Assembly: GCA_903834925.1 (NCBI GenBank)
Contig: CAILLA010000250.1
Coordinates: 1 to 44,308, forward strand
Origin: an uncultured Schlesneria sp.
GTDB lineage: Bacteria; Planctomycetota; Planctomycetia; Planctomycetales; Planctomycetaceae
Direction of reading: 5' to 3'
Length of the DNA stretch: 44,308 bases
Position numbers and translations under genes: made by a program. Position 1 is the stretch's first letter; every line of letters begins with the position of its first letter. This document shows positions 32,197 through 41,717 of this stretch, one piece after another. The notes beneath the pieces were generated by a model. That model ran no database searches. It saw nothing but the letters and a program-made list of their open reading frames with translations, and was not told the DNA's origin.

Positions 32197-34500
32197 TCAA
32201 TCGCGAACGATGAATTCGTGTAAGTTGATCAGGACGGTCGCCAGATCATCCCATTCCGTCTGACGGGACGTTACTCCAGTGGCGACAAGTGACGAAGCGC
32301 GTTGCTCATCGACATGTTTTTCCAGCCGATCAAGCTCGTCGTTTGTTGCCGGCCGAGTCATACAGCATCGAAACGCCAGGGCAATTCGTTCTCGATCGGT
32401 CGTTGCGTTCGACACACGCAGCGATTCGGCAAACGAATGAGAAATCTGCTGTAAAACCGGATCATTCAGCAGCGTTAATGCCTGCATTGGCGTGTTTGAT
32501 CGATCGCGGCGCGCACAAATTCGTTGGGGGGAAGGAGCATCAAATGTGATGGCTTGCGCGAACGGTGATGTCCTCTGGATGAATGTGTAAATGCTGCGGC
32601 GGTACTGGTCCGCCCCTTTGCTGGTCGTCCAGGTATTGCTTCCGAATGCTTCCATGGTGACCCGTTCATCTTGAGCAGGATAAACGCCGGGTCCGCCCAG
32701 TCCGGTGCTCAATAAACCACTGACCGCAAGGATGGAATCTCGGACGGTCTCTGCGGGAACCCGGAGACTTGATTGGCGGGCGAGCAACGCGTTACCGGGA
32801 TCAAGCTCAAACAGGTCAGGGCGTGGTTTAGATGACTGCTGATAGGTGGCGGAGCAAACGATTTTTCGTTGTGTCGCTTTGACATTCCAACCACTGTCGG
32901 AAAGCCGTGCTGCGAGCCAATCGAGTAACTGCGGGTGTGTTGGTTTGGCTCCTCGCGTGCCAAAGTCGTCAGGCGTAGTGACGATCCCTTTACCAAAAAA
33001 CTCTTGCCACATCCGATTCACCGTCACTCGTGCCGTCAGCGGGTGATCACGGGAGACTAACCATTGGGCGAGTGTCAGCCGAGAAGACTGGTTTTGGAAG
33101 TCGTGTTTATTCTCTCTTCGCGAATCGCGAGATCCTTGCGGCGAAGCACTCAGCCAATCGGGTAGGCCGGGTTCGACATTCAGTCCGGGACTGCGAAACT
33201 CACCCCGTTCGTGAATGTAGGTTTGACGCAACGTTCGCGATGTCATCATCACGGGTGCGCGAGTTGCCATTGCTTGAGGAAACTGTTTCTTGAGGGCCAC
33301 TAACTGATTTCGAAGTTCACCCAGCTTCAATTCTGCAAATTGTTTTTCATCAGTCACAGACCCGCGTTCCAGAAAATAATCGAGCAAATCGTTCTGTTGA
33401 CGTGGTGTCCGGCGTTCCCAACCGAGTCTCACGATTTCCGTCCCCTCAAGTTGTCCTTCCCCAAGCCCTCCGCCCCAGATCAACCCGAGCAATTCCCACT
33501 GTCGATCCCAAACGTGGTCTTCGCCGGGATGAACACGAGCATGCAGCAGCTTTGCCTCCCACGCTTTCTGTAGTTCAGTTAGCCCCTTCCGATAGGGCTC
33601 GATCAGGTCGCGACGTTGCCGATCGTATTCGGGCCGAAATTGCAGATAGGCATCACGTTCGAGGGGTAATGGAGCATCAATGTTGATTTCATCTGCCTGA
33701 TCGAAAAACGAGTACAACTGGAAGAATTCTTTGTGCGTTAAGGGGTCATACTTGTGGTCATGGCATCGTGCGCAGCCAACCGTCAGCCCGAGCCAGATCG
33801 TGCCGACCATCGCCGTCCGGTCAACGATCTGCTCGACGCGATATTCCTCCAGGTCAGCTCCTCCCTCACGGTTACTCAATGTCTGACGCAGAAACCCGGT
33901 TCCAAGAATCGGATCGCCTGTTTCTGGTAGCCGACTTCGCGAATCCCCTTTGACAAGATCACCCGCCAATTGAGAAATCGTGAATTCGTCAAAGGGAAGA
34001 TTTGCATTCAGTGCATTGATGACCCAATCTCGATAACGCCAGGCGACGGGACGAAGCTGATCGGTCAGATGTCCGTCCGTATCGCCGTAGTGACAGAGGT
34101 CGAGCCAGGGTCTGGCCCATCGCTCCCCATAATGAGGTGACGCGAGAAGTCGGTCGACAACTCGTTCATAGGCATCGGGCCGTTCGTCACAGAGAAACTC
34201 ATCAACGTCAGGCAGGGTAGGGGGCAACCCGATCAGATCGAGAGTCACTCGTCGAATGAGAGCATCAGAAGACGCCGTGGGGGACTGTTGAAGGTTGTTT
34301 TTTTGTAATTGTTGGAGAATGTACGAATCGATCGGATTTCGGGACCAGCCATCTTTGTCGCGAACTACTGGACTTGCAGCACGGATAACGCGCTGAAACG
34401 ACCAATGCGGCTGAGCAAATACAGTTGCAGAATCTGCAAGGCTAACGAACAGACTGACCAGCAACACAAAGTCTCGAATCCGCATGGTGACCATCGCCAT
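32197..34500 (-). CDS. DUF1549/DUF1553 protein with a CxxCH motif
   Basis: The 767-residue protein has a signal peptide ([22 protein letters not shown]), a DUF1549 region ([20 protein letters not shown]), a [12 protein letters not shown] segment and a C-terminal DUF1553 region ([37 protein letters not shown]). CxxCH can bind heme c, although in this family covalent heme is not proven. The usual N-terminal planctomycete cytochrome C domain is absent, so this is the short form. Start codons at 34500, 34494 and 34485 are all possible. It is the middle gene of the amidohydrolase-DUF1549/1553-DUF1501 set. Confidence 0.85.
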   Translation of the reverse strand: MAMVTMRIRDFVLLVSLFVSLADSATVFAQPHWSFQRVIRAASPVVRDKDGWSRNPIDSYILQQLQKNNLQQSPTASSDALIRRVTLDLIGLPPTLPDVDEFLCDERPDAYERVVDRLLASPHYGERWARPWLDLCHYGDTDGHLTDQLRPVAWRYRDWVINALNANLPFDEFTISQLAGDLVKGDSRSRLPETGDPILGTGFLRQTLSNREGGADLEEYRVEQIVDRTAMVGTIWLGLTVGCARCHDHKYDPLTHKEFFQLYSFFDQADEINIDAPLPLERDAYLQFRPEYDRQRRDLIEPYRKGLTELQKAWEAKLLHARVHPGEDHVWDRQWELLGLIWGGGLGEGQLEGTEIVRLGWERRTPRQQNDLLDYFLERGSVTDEKQFAELKLGELRNQLVALKKQFPQAMATRAPVMMTSRTLRQTYIHERGEFRSPGLNVEPGLPDWLSASPQGSRDSRRENKHDFQNQSSRLTLAQWLVSRDHPLTARVTVNRMWQEFFGKGIVTTPDDFGTRGAKPTHPQLLDWLAARLSDSGWNVKATQRKIVCSATYQQSSKPRPDLFELDPGNALLARQSSLRVPAETVRDSILAVSGLLSTGLGGPGVYPAQDERVTMEAFGSNTWTTSKGADQYRRSIYTFIQRTSPFAQAITFDAPSPQRICARRDRSNTPMQALTLLNDPVLQQISHSFAESLRVSNATTDRERIALAFRCCMTRPATNDELDRLEKHVDEQRASSLVATGVTSRQTEWDDLATVLINLHEFIVRD

Positions 34501-34632
34501 TCGTAAGGATTTGCCGGATTGATCTTGCAAGACGGGCCGAAACGAACCGCTCACATGGTTTAAGAAAATCCGACGGCTTTACCCGTTGATATCGTACCCA
34601 AGGCTGGCAGCAAGTCGATGCTGAATCGGATT

Positions 34633-35616
34633 TCACGCTCCATCCAGACGCAACAACTTGATCGCGTTTCCCCGGTAGATTTTATACTGGACGTCCTCGG
34701 GCAACTTTAACGAGTCTAACAGCGCAAACTGAGGGATCTGTTGTTCTGGCATCAGCACGTCGGTGCCAAACAGAAGTTGGTCAGCATGCCGAATAATGAA
34801 TTCGCGACCGAATTTCAGGTCTCGTGCAATCGCCTTTTCACCACCAGGTTCCGAGAGATCCCCGTAGAGATTCGGATATTTTTCCATTAACCGGTCGAGC
34901 GCGCCGCCAGGCGCGACCGGTGAGGGAACATTCGGGTAGCGTCCAAAATCTTCAAACGTGGCATCGCCCGAGATTGACGCCCAGAACCCCGCTGCATGCC
35001 CGATCAACGGGAGTTTTGGAAACGCTTTCAGCACGACCTCCAATCGTGGCAGGCCGGGCGTATCAGGGTTACGGATATCATCCAGATGGAACAGGATCGG
35101 AAAACCAACCGTGTCACAGGCTTCATATAAGTACATCTGCTGCGGCGCGTCGAAGTGCAGGCCGGTTTTATGTTCGCCAAGCCCTTTACAGCCTGCGTCC
35201 TGATAGCGTTTTAAGATTTCAATCAGGCCTTTGACACCAGCGACGTGTCCCGTTCGTTGTCCTGATGGCGTCACAGCACGGGGATCGACGACGCAAAACG
35301 GAATAATCCGCTCGGGAAATTCCTGATAAGCCTTTAGAGCCGTCGAAACAGGTTGCGGTATCGGAGCCGACTCCGGCGAGACCAGTGGTAAGACGCAGGC
35401 GCGTTCGACCTGATGCTTGTCCATGAACCGAACGAGAAGTTCGGCGGTCAATTCACGTCCATGGTAGAACGCGCCAAGATGCGTATGGATATCAATGTAT
35501 TGAATTTTTCGGGGCAGGGTAGGCTCGGCACCAAGCAGTTCGCGATTCAAGAGATGGTTCGTTGTTTCTGAAGTCAATGCTGCGACAGCGAGAAATGAAC
35601 GACGCGTCAGTTTCAT
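34633..35616 (-). CDS. Exported amidohydrolase
   Basis: The 327-residue protein has a Tat signal (KLTRRSFLAVAALTS) and an amidohydrolase-2 TIM barrel. Metal and acid residues are in YIDIHTHLGAF (HxH), ILFHLDDIRN, PLIGHAAGFW and LLFGTDVLMPE (Asp). Such enzymes hydrolyse or decarboxylate small ring or amide compounds. The ATG at 35616 opens directly into the signal. The gene is followed after 132 bases by the DUF1549/1553 gene and then DUF1501 on the same strand, so a shared exported degradation pathway is likely. The substrate is unknown. Confidence 0.8.
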   Translation of the reverse strand: MKLTRRSFLAVAALTSETTNHLLNRELLGAEPTLPRKIQYIDIHTHLGAFYHGRELTAELLVRFMDKHQVERACVLPLVSPESAPIPQPVSTALKAYQEFPERIIPFCVVDPRAVTPSGQRTGHVAGVKGLIEILKRYQDAGCKGLGEHKTGLHFDAPQQMYLYEACDTVGFPILFHLDDIRNPDTPGLPRLEVVLKAFPKLPLIGHAAGFWASISGDATFEDFGRYPNVPSPVAPGGALDRLMEKYPNLYGDLSEPGGEKAIARDLKFGREFIIRHADQLLFGTDVLMPEQQIPQFALLDSLKLPEDVQYKIYRGNAIKLLRLDGA

Positions 35617-35992
35617 CGAAGTTCCAATCGTAAAAGGCAGACGAGCTTTGATCATGAATCTGACGAATCTCCCGGATCAGAATCAGGGGTCATTATATCC
35701 AGACAAACGGAGATACGTATTTCTGAAAATTGATTTGTGTTTGCCACGACTTGATGGCGGGGTTTAATTTCGGTATCAATCTTGTGGTGAATTCTTGACG
35801 GATCGGACCATCATTCGATGGGGTTGCCACGGCAGGCGAACACAGACCACGGCAGACTCCTCGACTCTTTTAAGATTGATGGTATTCAGTTTTGCTTCGA
35901 CCAACATGTGATGGTCGGCATTTCGATCAACACGCTATTTCCAATACGGCAACTCGGCAGTTCGGGTTTCCCCCTTTTAAGGAATCGCTCCG
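35617..35992. other. Divergent intergenic region
   Basis: 376 bases between the amidohydrolase and SgcJ-like genes. It should contain both promoters. I see only AAGGAA ahead of the plus-strand gene and no convincing promoter boxes or repeats. Confidence 0.35.
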
Positions 35993-36967
35993 ATGAGACT
36001 TGGCAGATTGACAGGACTCGGCTTGTGTTTGTTCACGATCGTTCTCGCAGGAAGTTTCTCTGCCTTCGGTCAGGATACTGCCGCCGTTGACGGCGCAATC
36101 AAAGAACGGCTTGCCGGCTTTCTGAAGGCCTACAACAGCCGCAACGCTGCAAATCTGTCTGATTTTTTTACGGATAACGCACGATTGATTGATGTGGACA
36201 ATAAGGTCATTCAGGGTAAGGCTGACATCGGTAAGCAGTTTGCCGCTGGTTTTGCCGTTTCATCAAATTACACCCTTGAGTCAACAATCGAATCGATCCG
36301 TTACATCACGGACGATGTCGCTCAGGTTGAGGGTATCTCAACATTGAAGGCACCAAACGAAGCGGCGATCGTCAACCGGTTTACGACGCTGGTGTCGAAA
36401 AAGAACAACGTCTGGAAGTTGGCGGAAATTCGCGATCTGCCATCGGCACCCGAAGATATTGCACCGGCTGATCGTTTGAAGGAACTCGAATGGATGATTG
36501 GTGACTGGGTCGACCAAAAGGGGGACTTAAAAATCAATTCGTCAGTCAAATGGGGTGAAAACAAGGCTTATTTGACACGCACAACTACGGTGAATGCCGG
36601 GCAAGAAAACAGTTTCAGCAGCCTGATGGTGCTTTGCTACGACGCCCAAATCGGACAGCTTCGCTCATGGCAGTTTGATTCCAATGGCGGACGGGGAGAA
36701 GCCGTTTGGAATCGTGCAACAGATGACGCATGGATTCTTCACGCATCAGGTAACCAGGCCAACGGATCACCGAACTCAGCGACTCAGGTCGTAACCATTG
36801 CAGGAAAAGACGCGTTCACGACGAAGTCTTATGATCGGATTATCGGCGGTGAAGTGGCTCCGGATATCGATGAAATCATGATGGTCCGCAAGGCACCGGC
36901 CGTTGGTGGTGCTGCGGCCGCACCGGTTGCTCCGGCAGCGAAGCCCGTCACCCCGCCAGCGCGCTAA
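35993..36967 (+). CDS. Exported SgcJ/EcaC-like (DUF4440) protein
   Basis: The 324-residue protein has a signal peptide cut near AFG-Q (26/27). Residues about 30-150 form a SnoaL/DUF4440-type cone fold (RLAGFLKAYNSRNAANLSDF, RLIDVDNKVIQGKADI, VNRFTTLVSKKNNVWKLAEI). A second half (about 160-300: LEWMIGDWVDQKGDLKI) is like the DUF1579-type lipocalin-like domains. The tail is alanine-proline rich (APVAPAAKPVTPP). ATG at 35993 follows AAGGAA. Members bind small hydrophobic ligands or act as weak isomerases; the role here is unknown. A Gly-rich TPR protein gene follows on the same strand. Confidence 0.75.
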   Translation: MRLGRLTGLGLCLFTIVLAGSFSAFGQDTAAVDGAIKERLAGFLKAYNSRNAANLSDFFTDNARLIDVDNKVIQGKADIGKQFAAGFAVSSNYTLESTIESIRYITDDVAQVEGISTLKAPNEAAIVNRFTTLVSKKNNVWKLAEIRDLPSAPEDIAPADRLKELEWMIGDWVDQKGDLKINSSVKWGENKAYLTRTTTVNAGQENSFSSLMVLCYDAQIGQLRSWQFDSNGGRGEAVWNRATDDAWILHASGNQANGSPNSATQVVTIAGKDAFTTKSYDRIIGGEVAPDIDEIMMVRKAPAVGGAAAAPVAPAAKPVTPPAR

Positions 36968-37088
36968 CAAGCCTGATGTTCAATGTCTCTTCGCCGCTAC
37001 TCGTGTCGATTCACATTTCACATGGTGAAAGATGCAGTCCCGATTACGAGAATTTCCACCACCGACTTTGCTTCAGGGTGTTATCGAT

Positions 37089-39788
37089 ATGTCTAAAAGA
37101 GTTGCTCTTTATCTGATGATCGCGACTTGCCTGTCGTGGGCGTCTGTCCCGGCATACGCCCAACGAGGACGCGTGGGCGGAGGTGGCGGGATGGCTCGCC
37201 CCGCAGGAGGTGGTGGTGGGATGACCCGCCCTGCAGGAGGTGGCGGCGGTATGGCTCGCCCTGCTCCCGCCCAAATGTCGCGACCAGCGATGCCGAGTCG
37301 GCCTGCAAACATGCCTAATATGGGCAATATGTCTCGTCCAAGCATGCCGGCGGGAATGACGCGTCCCTCGATGCCAGCGGGTGGTGGAATGGCCAATCGC
37401 CCGAATATTGGGAACATGAATCGTCCGACTTCGCTCCCTGGTGGGTTAGGCGGTGGTAGCATGGGAAATATGAATCGCCCCGCCATTGCGAATCGTCCAA
37501 CAACATTACCAGGCCAAATTGGTGGCGGGGCCGGTGGATTCAACCGTCCAGGCGGTGGGATCGGCAGCGGATTTCAACCGGGAGGTGGGGTTTCGACACT
37601 TCCCGGACAGATTGGAAATCGACCTGGTGGCGGACTCGGGAATATCAATCGACCAGGGATTGGCGGAGGCGCAACGACCTTGCCAGGACAAATTGGAAAT
37701 CGGCCTGGGGGAGGACTCGGAAATATTAATCGACCTGGAATCGGTTCCGGCGGAGCGACAACGCTACCCGGTCAGATCGGTAACCGGCCCGGATTAGGTG
37801 GAAACGGTGGAGTTACGACTCTTCCGGGACAGATTGGCAACCGACCTGGTTTAGGCGGAAACGGCGGTATCGCGACTCTTCCCGAAGTTGGAAACCGGCC
37901 CGGCTTAGGGGGAAATGGTGGAATTTCGACTCTTCCTGGTCAGATTGGAAACCGGCCCGGCGGTGGAAACTGGGGCGGAAACGGAAACCGTCCTGGCTTG
38001 GGAGGAAATGGCGGGATCACAACGCTTCCGGGACAGATTGGAAACCGGCCTGGAAGCGGGAATTGGGGCGGAAATGGAAACCGCCCTGGATGGGGTGGGA
38101 ACGGTAATGCTGGTATCGGCAACGGTGGAATCGGAAACAAATTGCCGCCGTGGAATAACAATAACAACAACCGTCCTGGATTGGGGAACGGTGGACTTAA
38201 TGGAAACCGACCGTGGGGTAATGGAAACAACAACGGAATCGGTAACGGCAACAACATTATCAATATCAATAACAACCACAATAATAACATCGTCAACCGA
38301 CCCGGCGGCGGGAACTGGGGCGGCAATGGGAATTGGGGTGGAGGAAACTGGGGCGGGAACGGCGGCAATTGGGGTGGAGGTAATTGGAACGGCGGCGGCA
38401 ACTGGGGCGGAGGCGGCGGGAATTACTGGGGTGGTGGAGGAGGCTGGGGCGGCGGAGGTGGTGGTTGGTATGGCGGGGGCGGAAACGTCATCAACAACAA
38501 CTTCTACGGACCTGGCTGGAGCGGTGCGAACTACGGTAACTGGTATCGAGGCGGCAGCGGCTTCTGGGGCGGATTTGGCGCTGGGATGCTGACCTCGTGG
38601 GGAATGAATGCGCTGTTTTACCCTCAATATGCCTACAGCAGTTACGGATACTATCCATCCGCCTGGGCCGCTCCTGTCTATGGAAGCTGGGGACTGAACT
38701 CGATGTCATCGAGTTGGATGTACTCGAGTTACGCCAATCCTTACCTGACGCCAGCAACGCAAACCGTGATCATACAGCAACCGCAACCGGTGGTTGTCGA
38801 AGTGGTCGGAAGTAATCCGGCGCCAACAACTCAGGCTTCCACGCAGCAGGTTGTGGCTTACGATTACTCAAAGCCGATTGATACGACGACCCCGCCGCCA
38901 GAACAGTCTGCTGCGGAATCCGCACAGAAAGTTTTTGAATCGGCACGAGATCGCTTTAAAGCGAACGACTTTGGTGGCGCGCTCAGTCTGGCTGACCAGG
39001 CTTTATTAGAACTGAAAACGGACCCTGTCCTCCACGAATTCCGCGCACTTTGCCTGTTTGCACTGAAGCGATATGACGAAGCGGCTGCGGTGAACTATGC
39101 CGTCCTTTCTGCAGGCCCCAGCTGGGATTGGGCGACAATGATCAATCTTTATTCGGGAATCGATGTCTATACGGCTCAACTTCGCGAACTCGAAGCCTAT
39201 GCGAAGCAGAATCCGAAATCGGCTTCTGCACATTTTGAGCTGGCCTATTTGTACATGGCTCAAGGATCTAAAGAGGCCGCTGCAAGGAAGTTCAATGAAG
39301 TGGCTGCGCTTCAGCCTGCAGATAAACTTTCAATACAACTTGCAAAAACCTTGGACCCGTCGGCCGAGCGGAAAGAAATCCAACAGAAGATGGTTGCCGA
39401 GGCACCTGCCGCTCAGCCAACACCCGGACCCGATGGAAAAGTTCCCGATGCTGCTGCACAACAAGCGGCCCCGCCTCCTCCTCCAAAAAACCTGATCGGA
39501 ACGTGGACCGCTTCGCCAGATCCGAAGGTAAAAATTAATCTGGTGCTGAAAGAGAACGGAGAATTCTCGTGGGCGGTCACACAAGATGGCCGAACGCAAA
39601 CAATCATTGGAAACCCAGGTGAAGCCGCTTACCAGGACGACGTACTGGTGCTCAGTCAGAAAGAAGGTCCTCCATTGGCAGGTAAAGTTGCCTATGACGC
39701 AGCCAAAAAGGAATTTTCCTTTAAGCCGCCAGGTGCCCCCGAAGACGCGCCGGGTTTGACGTTCACTGCTGAGGCAAGCCCGTCATAG
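37089..39788 (+). CDS. Exported Gly/Asn-rich TPR protein
   Basis: The 899-residue protein has a signal peptide cut at AYA-Q (24/25). A low-complexity region (about 25-480) is built of GGG-M-RPA units and then repeats with TTLPGQIGNRPG and NWGGNG. A Tyr/Trp-rich segment follows (about 480-590), then a short TPR region (about 620-760: FGGALSLADQALLELKTDP) and a C-terminal lipocalin-like beta domain (NLIGTWTASPDPKVKINLVL). The repeats suggest a flexible extracellular or wall-associated scaffold and the TPRs a binding site. The ATG at 37089 is chosen because the signal peptide starts there; the earlier ATG at 37032 does not encode one. The function is unknown. Confidence 0.8.
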   Translation: MSKRVALYLMIATCLSWASVPAYAQRGRVGGGGGMARPAGGGGGMTRPAGGGGGMARPAPAQMSRPAMPSRPANMPNMGNMSRPSMPAGMTRPSMPAGGGMANRPNIGNMNRPTSLPGGLGGGSMGNMNRPAIANRPTTLPGQIGGGAGGFNRPGGGIGSGFQPGGGVSTLPGQIGNRPGGGLGNINRPGIGGGATTLPGQIGNRPGGGLGNINRPGIGSGGATTLPGQIGNRPGLGGNGGVTTLPGQIGNRPGLGGNGGIATLPEVGNRPGLGGNGGISTLPGQIGNRPGGGNWGGNGNRPGLGGNGGITTLPGQIGNRPGSGNWGGNGNRPGWGGNGNAGIGNGGIGNKLPPWNNNNNNRPGLGNGGLNGNRPWGNGNNNGIGNGNNIININNNHNNNIVNRPGGGNWGGNGNWGGGNWGGNGGNWGGGNWNGGGNWGGGGGNYWGGGGGWGGGGGGWYGGGGNVINNNFYGPGWSGANYGNWYRGGSGFWGGFGAGMLTSWGMNALFYPQYAYSSYGYYPSAWAAPVYGSWGLNSMSSSWMYSSYANPYLTPATQTVIIQQPQPVVVEVVGSNPAPTTQASTQQVVAYDYSKPIDTTTPPPEQSAAESAQKVFESARDRFKANDFGGALSLADQALLELKTDPVLHEFRALCLFALKRYDEAAAVNYAVLSAGPSWDWATMINLYSGIDVYTAQLRELEAYAKQNPKSASAHFELAYLYMAQGSKEAAARKFNEVAALQPADKLSIQLAKTLDPSAERKEIQQKMVAEAPAAQPTPGPDGKVPDAAAQQAAPPPPPKNLIGTWTASPDPKVKINLVLKENGEFSWAVTQDGRTQTIIGNPGEAAYQDDVLVLSQKEGPPLAGKVAYDAAKKEFSFKPPGAPEDAPGLTFTAEASPS
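37600..38080. repeat. Imperfect tandem repeat in the TPR protein gene
   Basis: Units of about 60-90 bases encode TTLPGQIGNRPG plus a glycine-rich spacer. At least eight units are visible, and one reads TLPEVGNRPG with a shortened core. It shows expansion by slippage or unequal crossing-over. Confidence 0.5.
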
Positions 39789-39833
39789 GTTGTTCAGCGG
39801 CCCCTTTTTCAATGCGGCATTGATCGTATGTGC

Positions 39834-39863
39834 CACTGCATGACCGTCTTCGGTCAAGCAGTG
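39834..39863. repeat. CACTGC hairpin, copy 1
   Basis: CACTGC-A-TGACCG, loop TCTT, CGGTCA-A-GCAGTG: a 12-pair stem with one A-A mismatch. Two relatives lie at 39887-39920 and 43784-43810. Confidence 0.5.
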
Positions 39864-39886
39864 TTCTTTGCCGGGTAGAAGGCGAA

Positions 39887-39920
39887 GCCACTGCTTCTCC
39901 GAGGACTCCGAAGCAGTGGC
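39887..39920. repeat. CACTGC hairpin, copy 2
   Basis: Perfect 11-base arms GCCACTGCTTC and GAAGCAGTGGC with a 12-base loop, 24 bases after copy 1. It lies downstream of both the TPR gene and the convergent regulator gene, so it may also act as a terminator. Confidence 0.5.
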
Positions 39921-39954
39921 ACCTTGGATGAAGTACCGTCAGTCTGCACGCACG

Positions 39955-40659
39955 TCAATCAACGATCTGCTGATCTGCTTTGCAGATCAATTCGTACGCG
40001 CTCACGCTATCTTCCGCCGCACGCAGATCATCGACGAACCCAGGGGTCTGAAGCAAACGTCCAAGCCTTGCCAAAACGTGCAGGTGCGTCCGCGAGTCAC
40101 GACAAACGACCAGAAAGAACATGTCTGTCATCACATTATGAGGGGCGCCAAACGGGATGCCAGAAGGCAATCTCCCGAACGCGATGACCGATTGGCCAAG
40201 CGCATCAGGAAGTGGATTGCGTGGGTGCGGCATCGCAACGCCATTCTCAAACGCAGTTGATAAGACCGATTCGCGTTCTTGAACGGCGGCCAGTAGTGCA
40301 GCCGGTTGCCAGACTTCCCAGGTTCGACCAGCCAGTTCCACAAGACTTTCCAACACAGATCGTTTTGTACGAGCCTCAAGCGGAACCATCACCGTTTCCA
40401 GCCTTAGCAATGCTGAAATGGGATGTGGATCAGTGAATTCTGGCGAACGATGCGTTTGCTCAAGCACCGCCAGTTCGCGATCAGTGTACTCACGCATCTC
40501 TTGTTCGAGCCAGTGCGTGATTTCCGTGGGATGGAATTGCCACTCACCCCCCATCTTACGTCCGGGGATTCTTCCCCGATTAACGAGCTTTTCAATTTCA
40601 CGTCGGTCTCGTCCTAGTTGACGAGCCAGCTCTTCAAGGCTGAACCAATCTCGCGACAT
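39955..40659 (-). CDS. HTH-EIIA (PtsN-like) regulator
   Basis: The 234-residue protein joins an N-terminal excisionase/MerR-type helix-turn-helix (about 5-50: FSLEELARQLGRDRREIEKL, GRIPGRKMGGEWQFHP) to a PTS EIIA domain of the nitrogen/fructose type (about 80-230). The phosphorylated histidine is His145 in VAMPHPRNPLPD. It should take phosphate from an HPr-like protein and use this to control the DNA-binding part; no EIIB or EIIC permease gene is near, so transport is unlikely. ATG at 40659 is preferred to 40674, but neither has a clear ribosome site. A palindrome GGCAAT-CC-ATTGCC (40756-40769) upstream could be its own operator. Confidence 0.8.
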   Translation of the reverse strand: MSRDWFSLEELARQLGRDRREIEKLVNRGRIPGRKMGGEWQFHPTEITHWLEQEMREYTDRELAVLEQTHRSPEFTDPHPISALLRLETVMVPLEARTKRSVLESLVELAGRTWEVWQPAALLAAVQERESVLSTAFENGVAMPHPRNPLPDALGQSVIAFGRLPSGIPFGAPHNVMTDMFFLVVCRDSRTHLHVLARLGRLLQTPGFVDDLRAAEDSVSAYELICKADQQIVD

Positions 40660-40755
40660 GTTTCGGCCAGACATTCAAGGGGCGGGATAAATCGTAGGCG
40701 GGAAATCTGCGGGTGTGATTGGGTGATTTTTATCCATCGCCCCATCACAATTTCT

Positions 40756-40769
40756 GGCAATCCATTGCC
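40756..40769. promoter_or_regulatory. Operator-like palindrome upstream of the HTH-EIIA gene
   Basis: GGCAAT-CC-ATTGCC has perfect 6-base arms, about 97 bases upstream of the HTH-EIIA start codon. It also lies just past the end of the upstream isomerase-like gene, so a role there is equally possible. Confidence 0.25.
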
Positions 40770-40782
40770 TCGTTACCATCTA

Positions 40783-41706
40783 TTACTTCGGTGCCGCTAC
40801 GCGAAGAGACATCCCCTTCACTGCGGCATGCGATTGTTCGATCAAGTGCGTGTAATTCGATTTCCACACATTACCCGACCAGACCTGAATATCAAAGTAA
40901 CCAGCATACCCTGCTGACTGAAAAGCTTGAATCAATTCACTCAAGGGAATAATTCCATCACCGGGCATCTGGCGATCTTGCTCGGAGTCTGGCAAGCGAT
41001 TGCTGTCGCTAAGCTGGACAATATTGGTAAGCGGAGCAATCTCGGCGATTCGTTCAACCAGGCGATGCTCTTCCCAAAGATGATACGTATCGAATGCCAA
41101 CCCGACTTGTGGCCGGTCAACAGCGGACAAAACTTCCAGTGTCTGGTCCAGAGAATTCAAGAACGTCCAGCGTTTGTTGAAAAAACGATGCATTGGAAGC
41201 AGCGATAAATTGATAGAAGTCCGTTCCGCATATTCCGCCAGACTTCTTAATCCATCGACTACAAGCCTCATGCTATGACGATCGGTATGTCCGTGCCTCG
41301 ACCCGCCAACCACGACAACGGTCTTGGCACCGACAATCGCTGCTTGATCGATCGCCTGACAGCCATCTTCAACGGCCTCGAGATAGCTGAAACCACACCC
41401 TCCCGTGAAGCCTCCAGCGAACGATAGCGACGACACGGATAGTCTCGCGTTTGCGAGTGCCTCGGCGGCGCGTCGCTCACCAAACTCTGTCAGCTTGGGT
41501 CGCCACAGACCGATCGCATCGAATCCCGCCTGTTTGAGTTGCGAGACTTCGTCGGCCAATGACCACTGAAGCGTGGTTAATTGACTGAGCGAGATTCTGA
41601 ACGGAGCGATAGTCTTTTGCGAAGCCGCATGGAAGCCTAACAAACTGGTCATGCCGGAATCCAAAGTGGAGCTTTGAATGCCGTGATCGGAAATCGGATT
41701 ACTCAC
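40783..41706 (-). CDS. Sugar-phosphate isomerase/epimerase-like TIM barrel
   Basis: The product is about 307 residues and has the xylose isomerase-like barrel: RISLSQLTTLQWSLADEV, FDAIGLWRPKLTEFGE, LSFAGGFTGG, LLPMHRF, VGLAFDTYHLWEE and GYFDIQVWSG, which carry the usual His/Asp/Glu metal set. It resembles EboE-type and inosose-isomerase proteins. The start is uncertain: GTG at 41706, TTG at 41721 (overlapping the stop of the upstream gene) or ATG at 41652. It probably shares a transcript with the NuoN-like gene, but the functions do not obviously connect. Confidence 0.75.
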   Translation of the reverse strand: MSNPISDHGIQSSTLDSGMTSLLGFHAASQKTIAPFRISLSQLTTLQWSLADEVSQLKQAGFDAIGLWRPKLTEFGERRAAEALANARLSVSSLSFAGGFTGGCGFSYLEAVEDGCQAIDQAAIVGAKTVVVVGGSRHGHTDRHSMRLVVDGLRSLAEYAERTSINLSLLPMHRFFNKRWTFLNSLDQTLEVLSAVDRPQVGLAFDTYHLWEEHRLVERIAEIAPLTNIVQLSDSNRLPDSEQDRQMPGDGIIPLSELIQAFQSAGYAGYFDIQVWSGNVWKSNYTHLIEQSHAAVKGMSLRVAAPK

Positions 41707-41717
41707 TCTTGCGTCTC

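Noticed and set aside
37905-38627. Long minus-strand open frames opposite the Gly-rich repeats
   Set aside because: They arise from the GC-rich codon pattern of the repeats and have Val/Pro/Ala low-complexity translations.
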